Positions 1-3,784 of a stretch of 6,634 nucleotides of DNA are shown here, piece by piece (positions within the stretch are counted from its first letter, which is position 1; every line of letters starts with the position of its first letter). The notes beneath the pieces are model-generated. The model was not told the DNA's origin, searched no databases, and saw only the letters and a list, made by a program, of their open reading frames with translations. A program made the position numbers and the translations under genes. The stretch is from an uncultured Bacteroides sp. (GTDB taxonomy: Bacteria > Bacteroidota > Bacteroidia > Bacteroidales > Bacteroidaceae): NCBI RefSeq assembly GCF_902491285.1, contig NZ_CABUHK010000143.1, positions 1-6,634 on the forward strand. Direction: 5' to 3'.

Positions 1-70
1 CTATGTTCCTAATTTTCAAATAAATAATTCTAACCCTTATATCGAACTCACGTTATTTAATAAAATCAAG

Positions 71-116
71 CGGTCGAACCGTTACAATCATACAGTCGAT
101 TGTAGCAGTTCGACCG
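71..116. other. Long imperfect hairpin in the upstream intergenic region
   Basis: Bases 71-79 (CGGTCGAAC) are the exact reverse complement of 108-116 (GTTCGACCG). The inner bases 83-89 (TACAATC) are the exact reverse complement of 98-104 (GATTGTA). With one G-C and one G-T pair between them and a single mismatch (80/107), this makes a 19-position stem with an 8-base loop. No clear T-run follows on the + strand. It may be a terminator for a gene left of the window, a structured element at the edge of the neighbouring repeat array, or a protein-binding dyad. The hairpin is directly visible; its role is inferred. Confidence 0.6.
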
Positions 117-224
117 TCCGTTTATAATAGAATAACCGTTTGTTTGTAGTAAAACAATCGCTCATTTGTACTGAAACGACCGCTTGTTTGCATCAATTCG
201 AACGTATATTGATGAACGAACATC
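93..224. repeat. Degenerate 22-bp-period tandem repeat array, about six units
   Basis: Six successive 22-bp units can be laid out at 93, 115, 137, 159, 181 and 203. The clearest are 137-158, 159-180 and 181-202. They share CG at unit positions 1-2, TTT at 7-9, usually G at 10, and an A-rich stretch at about 15-18. The outer units are weaker. The period is close to two DNA helical turns, so equivalent bases face the same side. The array ends 23 bp before the -33 element of the yigZ promoter. It contains no reading frame and no unique spacers, so it is not a CRISPR. A second array with the same phasing lies at 3663-3750. Apart from this array, the hairpin and the promoter, I see nothing in 1-281. 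Confidence 0.6.
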
Positions 225-247
225 ACTTAATATTTCCAAATGATAGA

Positions 248-277
248 TTGAATTTTCTCAATAAAGCCGTATCTTTG
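248..277 (+). promoter_or_regulatory. Bacteroidota-type promoter (-33 TTG / -7 TAnnTTTG) for yigZ
   Basis: TTG at 248-250 is followed by 19 bp and then TATCTTTG at 270-277, an exact match to the Bacteroides -7 consensus TAnnTTTG at the normal spacing. The last G of the -7 box is only four bases before the ATG at 282. Transcription should therefore begin at or within a few bases of the start codon, giving a leaderless or nearly leaderless message. It is the only such promoter I see ahead of the four + strand genes, so it may serve all of them. Confidence 0.82.
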
Positions 278-281
278 TGCC

Positions 282-896
282 ATGACTGCTGAAGATACTT
301 ATAAAACCATCACTGAACCTTCCGAAGGTATTTATACAGAAAAGCGAAGCAAGTTCATTGCTATCGCACTTCCTGTGCGTACAATTGACGAGATAAAGGT
401 ACATCTTGAAACGTATCAAAAGAAGTATTATGATGCCCGGCATGTCTGTTATGCTTATATGTTGGGTGCGGCACGCAAGGATTTTCGTGCCAATGACAAC
501 GGGGAACCTTCCGGTACGGCAGGCAAGCCTATTCTCGGGCAGATTAACTCCAATGAACTGACGGATATTCTGATTGTCGTAGTCCGTTATTTCGGAGGAA
601 TCAAGCTGGGTACCAGCGGATTGATTGTGGCTTACAAAGCTGCCGCTGCCGAAGCTATCGCTGCCGCTACGATTATAGAGAAAACGGTGGATGATGATGT
701 GACGGTCATGTTCGAATATCCTTTTATGAATGATGTGATGCGCATTGTGAAAGAAGAGGAGCCTGAGATTCTCAACCAGTCGTATGATATGGATTGCAGT
801 ATGACGTTGCGGATTCGCCGCTCGATGATGCCGAAACTGCGAGCACGACTGGAAAAGGTGGAGACTGCACGGATTCTTGATAATGGAGAGAATTGA
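282..896 (+). CDS. yigZ: YigZ/IMPACT family protein (UPF0029 N-domain plus DUF1949 C-domain)
   Basis: The protein has 204 residues, the usual length for bacterial YigZ (E. coli) and YvyE (Bacillus) proteins. The N-terminal IMPACT domain covers about residues 16-125 and carries both family signatures: NDNGEPSGTAGKPIL at 71-85 and VVVRYFGGIKLGTSGL at 99-114. A DUF1949-type ferredoxin-like domain follows at about 137-197. Eukaryotic IMPACT acts on the Gcn1/Gcn2 translation-control system. The bacterial role is not settled, and a link to translation or nucleic-acid binding is only suggested by the fold. It should be cytoplasmic, as there is no signal peptide or membrane segment. The start at 282 is preferred because conserved sequence begins by residue 18 and the next in-frame ATG is residue 60. 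The -7 promoter box lies four bases upstream, so translation is probably leaderless. It is first in a likely four-gene transcription unit, with 49 bp to the next gene. Family assignment is firm; function is open. Confidence 0.95.
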   Translation: MTAEDTYKTITEPSEGIYTEKRSKFIAIALPVRTIDEIKVHLETYQKKYYDARHVCYAYMLGAARKDFRANDNGEPSGTAGKPILGQINSNELTDILIVVVRYFGGIKLGTSGLIVAYKAAAAEAIAAATIIEKTVDDDVTVMFEYPFMNDVMRIVKEEEPEILNQSYDMDCSMTLRIRRSMMPKLRARLEKVETARILDNGEN

Positions 897-945
897 TGTG
901 CTGAAAGTCGTTGTTGTTGAGATCGGTCGATTAGATTGAAATTGA

Positions 946-1815
946 ATGAGAAAGAAAAACTACATATTTTTTATTCTGCTTTCGGGCTTTTCTGCATGGG
1001 GGAATACCTGGGTTTGTGCACAGGAGACTCAGCATATTCAGGAGACTCGGAAACCCCAGGAGGCCCGGAATACTCAGGGAACTCGGAAGGCTCAAGAGAT
1101 TCTGAAGTTAGCCCCCAATAATATTCCTGTTCCCTGGTATTCGCAGAAAATCACGGGATGCCCTTATTCGCATTGTTCCCTGGCTTCCTCATTAATGGTA
1201 TTCGACTATTTCAAGGGGATGACGACTGACAAACAACGGTCGGCTCAGGATGCTGAAAAGAAACTGGTGGAATATCAACGGAATTACTTCCTGAAAAAGC
1301 ATGCTCCTTTCCGTCGGCGTACTTCGATAGGGCAGGGTGGTTATTATGCTTTTGAGATAGATTCACTGGCCCGTTATTACGAAAATATGGTAAGTGCCGA
1401 GCATTTCCAGCAGAAAGATTACCGGATATTAAAGGATTATATCGACCGTGGTATTCCTGTATTGGTGAATGTGAGATATACAGGTGCGGTGCGTGGCTTG
1501 CGTCCCGGGGCGAGAGGACATTGGATGGTACTTCGTGGGATTGATGATAAACACGTGTGGGTGAATGATCCCGGTCGTTCGCCGGAGATGCGGAGCAAAG
1601 GAGAAAATATCTGTTATCCCATAAAGAAACAGCCGGGCAATCCTTCTTATTTTGACGGATGCTGGACAGGACGTTTTATTGTGGTTACCCCTAAGGAATG
1701 GATACGCAATTCACTCTTTGCACAGGTAGGAAAATTGCCGCCATTAGAGGAAGTGATGTATGTGGTTCCACCTTTTGTCTCGTCTGTGGAATTACCGCGG
1801 GTTATCAGTCAATAA
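946..1815 (+). CDS. Exported C39-like (papain-fold) cysteine peptidase
   Basis: The protein has 289 residues. It begins with a signal peptide: basic MRKK, a hydrophobic core at about 6-19, and a probable signal peptidase I site after V-C-A at 23-25. The lipobox match around C24 is poor, so a soluble periplasmic or secreted protein is more likely than a lipoprotein. Residues 26-55 are a charged linker of 6-residue repeats. The rest matches the Peptidase_C39_2 pattern: VPWYSQ at 62-67 (Q67 fits the oxyanion glutamine), nucleophile Cys77 in HCSLASSLMVFDYF, His192 in RGHWMVLRGID and Asp208 in VWVNDPG. The set is complete, so activity is plausible. Cys72, Cys223 and Cys239 could form disulfides outside the cytoplasm. 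The substrate is unknown; there is no ABC exporter domain or double-glycine substrate nearby, so it is unlikely to be a bacteriocin-processing enzyme. It lies 49 bp after yigZ without its own visible promoter. A TTG at 936 is in another frame and was not used. Confidence 0.85.
   Translation: MRKKNYIFFILLSGFSAWGNTWVCAQETQHIQETRKPQEARNTQGTRKAQEILKLAPNNIPVPWYSQKITGCPYSHCSLASSLMVFDYFKGMTTDKQRSAQDAEKKLVEYQRNYFLKKHAPFRRRTSIGQGGYYAFEIDSLARYYENMVSAEHFQQKDYRILKDYIDRGIPVLVNVRYTGAVRGLRPGARGHWMVLRGIDDKHVWVNDPGRSPEMRSKGENICYPIKKQPGNPSYFDGCWTGRFIVVTPKEWIRNSLFAQVGKLPPLEEVMYVVPPFVSSVELPRVISQ
1021..1110 (+). repeat. In-frame 18-bp minisatellite encoding a 6-residue repeat linker
   Basis: Five consecutive 18-bp units begin at 1021, 1039, 1057, 1075 and 1093. 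They encode QETQHI, QETRKP, QEARNT, QGTRKA and QEILKL, that is residues 26-55 of the C39-like peptidase, starting exactly after the predicted signal-peptide cleavage point. Each DNA unit begins with a CAGGAGACTC-like sequence. The first two units are the most alike and the last is the most diverged. Because the unit is a multiple of three, gain or loss of copies would lengthen or shorten the linker without breaking the frame. Confidence 0.85.
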
Positions 1816-1867
1816 AAGCATAACTCAATTATAAAACATAATTAGTAAAATAAAGAAGAACAAGATA

Positions 1868-2953
1868 ATGGCATTTGAAGCAACTAAAAAAGAATGGTGT
1901 GAACTTTATACTTTCTTCCGCTTGTTAGCAGATGGGAAAGTGGTACTAGGTACGGCAGAGGCGAAGGCGGGAGAAGTGTTCTGGCCTGTTGCAATGATTC
2001 AACGGGAAGAACATGACGGAACGCGTCGTTACTATATTGAAGAAGAGACAATCCGCATTGAAGGAGCAACAGGCGTAAAATCCATGCCTCGTGAAGATTT
2101 TGGTATTGTTGCCGGACTGATCTTACAAGCTGTCAAGTCTTCTTCGGAGAATGACGTGACTTCGCCGGACGGAGTGGAAGAATTTCTCGATGAAGCGGGT
2201 ATTTTTGACTTGGAGGCGAAGACGGAAGACCGGACAGACTTCTCCGTTGCCTTTTGGCATCCGGAAGCACCGGTGAGAGGTTTTAATGTCCGTTCACGGT
2301 TGAGTGCTATGAATCCGTTGCTGGACGGTGGACGTGCGGCGAATCTGAAACTGGAGCAGAGTGGAATTAAATTTGCCACTCCTACGGTGAACAAGATTAA
2401 TGCTTTGCCCGAATCTCCTAATGAAGTGTCCGAGCGGATGATGATGATTGAACGTTTGGGCGGTGTACTCAAATATTCGGATGTGGCCGATAAAGTATTT
2501 CGTAGCAACCTCTTGATGATTGACTTGCATTTCCCGCGTGTATTGGCGGAAATGGTGCGTATCATGCATTTGGATGGCATATCCCGTATCAGTGAGCTGA
2601 CGGAGATTATCAAACAGGTGAATCCGTTGAAGATTAAGGATGAGTTGATTAACAAGCATAAGTTCTATGAGTTTAAGGTGAAGCAGTTCTTGATGGCATT
2701 GGCGTTGGGCATGCGTCCTGCGAAGATTTATAATGGACTGGATTCGGCTGTGGAAGGTATTCTCTTGGTAGATGGGAGCGGGGATGTACTCTGTTATCAT
2801 AAATCGGAAAAGCAGGTTATGGAAGATTTTCTGTTCCTGAATACACGTTTGGAGAAAGGTTCTTTGGAAAAGGATAAATACGGGTTCCTGGAAAGGGAGA
2901 ACGGGGTTTATTATTTCAAGTTGAATGCAAAGATTGGTCTGGTTAAAAGATAG
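1868..2953 (+). CDS. HpaII-family restriction endonuclease homologue, orphan, active site altered
   Basis: The 361-residue protein matches the HpaII type II endonuclease family (about 360 residues) along its whole length. The matching parts are the N-terminal TKKEWCELYTFFRLLADGKV (6-25), a central block near TDFSV (123-127) and GFNVRS (138-143), YEFKVKQFLMALALGM (267-282) and the C-terminal tail LFLNTRLEKGSLEKDKYGF (322-340) ending YYFKLNAKIG. The family normally cuts CCGG. As I recall it, the catalytic block of active members reads TD...GFSIKS...LLNAS.ATNF. Here the aspartate is kept (D124), but S-I-K is N140-V141-R142 and the ATNF end is AANL (158-160 region). The lysine expected for PD-(D/E)XK cleavage is thus arginine, so cleavage is doubtful. 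No methyltransferase lies in the window, although the gene itself contains several CCGG sites. It follows the peptidase gene by 52 bp with an A-rich, Bacteroides-like leader. Family assignment is strong; loss of activity is inferred from remembered family motifs. Confidence 0.85.
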   Translation: MAFEATKKEWCELYTFFRLLADGKVVLGTAEAKAGEVFWPVAMIQREEHDGTRRYYIEEETIRIEGATGVKSMPREDFGIVAGLILQAVKSSSENDVTSPDGVEEFLDEAGIFDLEAKTEDRTDFSVAFWHPEAPVRGFNVRSRLSAMNPLLDGGRAANLKLEQSGIKFATPTVNKINALPESPNEVSERMMMIERLGGVLKYSDVADKVFRSNLLMIDLHFPRVLAEMVRIMHLDGISRISELTEIIKQVNPLKIKDELINKHKFYEFKVKQFLMALALGMRPAKIYNGLDSAVEGILLVDGSGDVLCYHKSEKQVMEDFLFLNTRLEKGSLEKDKYGFLERENGVYYFKLNAKIGLVKR

Positions 2954-2967
2954 GCCCTGAACAGGCA

Positions 2968-3016
2968 GGCTTAAATAGGATAAGCTTAAAACGAGATAGG
3001 TTCTAAACATAGGATA
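2968..3016 (+). repeat. Three degenerate 15-18 bp repeats before the nitroreductase gene
   Basis: Between the HpaII-like gene and the nitroreductase gene, three adjacent units (2968-2982, 2983-2998, 2999-3016) each start with a GGCTTAAA-like sequence and end in GATA: GGCTTAAATAGGATA, AGCTTAAAACGAGATA and GGTTCTAAACATAGGATA. The last unit ends two bases before the nitroreductase ATG, so it forms the leader of that gene. The array may have arisen by slippage; no regulatory role is evident. Confidence 0.4.
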
Positions 3017-3018
3017 GT

Positions 3019-3588
3019 ATGAAAACAAATGAGATTTTAGAAAACATCAAAGCACGTCGTAGTGTACGGGCATATACGAATCAGCAAGTTTCAGAAGAGG
3101 ATTTGCAGGTGGTTCTGGAAGCGGCAACTTATGCTCCGAGTGGGATGCATCTGGAGACGTGGCATTTCACGGCTATTCAAAATATGGATAAATTGACGGA
3201 ACTGAATGAACGTATTAAAGGAGTTTTCGCAAAAAGTGAGGATGCCCGTTTGCAGGAACGTGGTCATAGTAAGACTTATTGCTGCTATTATCATGCTCCG
3301 ACTTTAGTCATTGTCTCTAATGAGCCTGCCCAATGGTGGGCAGGGATGGACTGTGCCTGTGCGATAGAGAATATGTTCCTTGCCGCTCAATCTTTGGGAA
3401 TCGGTTCTTGTTGGATTAACCAACTCGGAACGACTTGCGATGACCCCGAAGTGCGTGAGTTCATTACTTCATTGGGAGTGCCCGAAAATCATAAGGTGTA
3501 TGGCTGTGTGGCATTGGGATATGCTGACCCAAAAACTCCGATGAAAGAGAAAAAAGTGAAAGCGGGTACGGTAACGATTGTCAGATAG
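3019..3588 (+). CDS. Nitroreductase-family FMN flavoprotein
   Basis: The 189-residue protein is a compact member of the NAD(P)H-dependent nitroreductase family, whose members bind FMN as dimers in the cytoplasm and reduce nitro-aromatics, quinones, enones or related electrophiles. Visible signatures are RRSVRAY at 13-19 (FMN phosphate binding), YAPSGMHLETWHF at 38-50 (isoalloxazine-contacting loop, with His44 where Asn is more usual), the helix ENMFLAAQSLGIGSCWI at 117-133, and GCVALGYAD at 162-170 before a short lysine-rich tail. It has seven cysteines, including C88-C89 and C112/C114; the spacing does not match a ferredoxin-type iron-sulfur domain. The physiological substrate cannot be read from sequence. 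The ATG at 3019 places RRSVRAY at the usual position near the N-terminus. It is the last gene of the + strand block and is followed by the hairpin at 3702-3738, which probably terminates the transcript. Confidence 0.93.
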   Translation: MKTNEILENIKARRSVRAYTNQQVSEEDLQVVLEAATYAPSGMHLETWHFTAIQNMDKLTELNERIKGVFAKSEDARLQERGHSKTYCCYYHAPTLVIVSNEPAQWWAGMDCACAIENMFLAAQSLGIGSCWINQLGTTCDDPEVREFITSLGVPENHKVYGCVALGYADPKTPMKEKKVKAGTVTIVR

Positions 3589-3662
3589 AGAATATCCGGT
3601 TGCTTACCATTCCCGGGGACGACACCTCAACGCTTCTGAACCCACGTTTCATTTTCCTGAGT

Positions 3663-3750
3663 CGGCGTTTTATGGTTCTTAAAGCGGCGGTTTACAACAT
3701 TTAAAGCGGCGCTTTAGGACTCCTAAAACGCCGCTTTAGCTTTTATAAAA
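3663..3750. repeat. Four-unit 22-bp tandem array with palindromic junctions
   Basis: Four exact-length units start at 3663, 3685, 3707 and 3729. Their shared pattern is CGGCG (CGCCG in the last), one variable base, TTTA, seven variable bases and then TAAA plus a purine. Across each junction this makes a near-palindromic 15-mer (for example TAAAGCGGCGCTTTA at 3702-3716), with about seven unconserved bases between 15-mers. A degenerate further unit may lie at about 3641-3662. The array sits between converging genes, includes the terminator hairpin, and has the same unit phasing as the array at 93-224. No gene is visible in 3589-3784. Confidence 0.8.
3702..3738. terminator. Strong hairpin, probable terminator between converging genes
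   Basis: Bases 3702-3711 (TAAAGCGGCG) pair perfectly with 3729-3738 (CGCCGCTTTA). After one mismatch (3712/3728), 3713-3718 pair with 3722-3727, leaving a three-base loop ACT. That is 16 pairs with one mismatch. On the + strand it is followed by GCTTTTAT, a short T-run that suits Rho-independent termination of the nitroreductase transcript 114 bp after its stop. On the minus strand the same hairpin lies 46 bp beyond the gcvP stop, but without a good T-run, so termination there is less certain. Confidence 0.72.
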
Positions 3751-3784
3751 CGCCATGCTCTCCGAGATGCCTCAGAGGTGCATA

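Noticed and set aside
93..224. CRISPR-like reading of the 22-bp arrays
   Set aside because: Units are tandem and degenerate with no unique spacers of constant size, the variable parts are about seven bases, and no cas gene is present.
1..281. Protein-coding gene in the first 281 bases
   Set aside because: Stops are frequent on the + strand, no family-like sequence is seen, and the stretch is dominated by repeats and the promoter. A gene ending just left of the window cannot be excluded.
936..1121. A short + strand frame starting with TTG at 936, rich in Gly, Ser and Glu
   Set aside because: It is the out-of-frame reading of the signal peptide and 18-bp repeat of the peptidase gene. It stays open only because the repeat unit is a multiple of three.
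946..1815. Bacteriocin-processing C39 exporter domain
   Set aside because: The protein has a signal peptide and no ABC transporter or membrane domain, and no double-glycine leader peptide gene is nearby. It fits the stand-alone C39-like type.
2032..3028. Two long minus-strand open frames (2032-2655 and 2294-3028) opposite the HpaII-like gene
   Set aside because: They overlap each other and lie antisense to a gene with clear family matches. Their translations show no recognisable domain, and no promoter precedes them.
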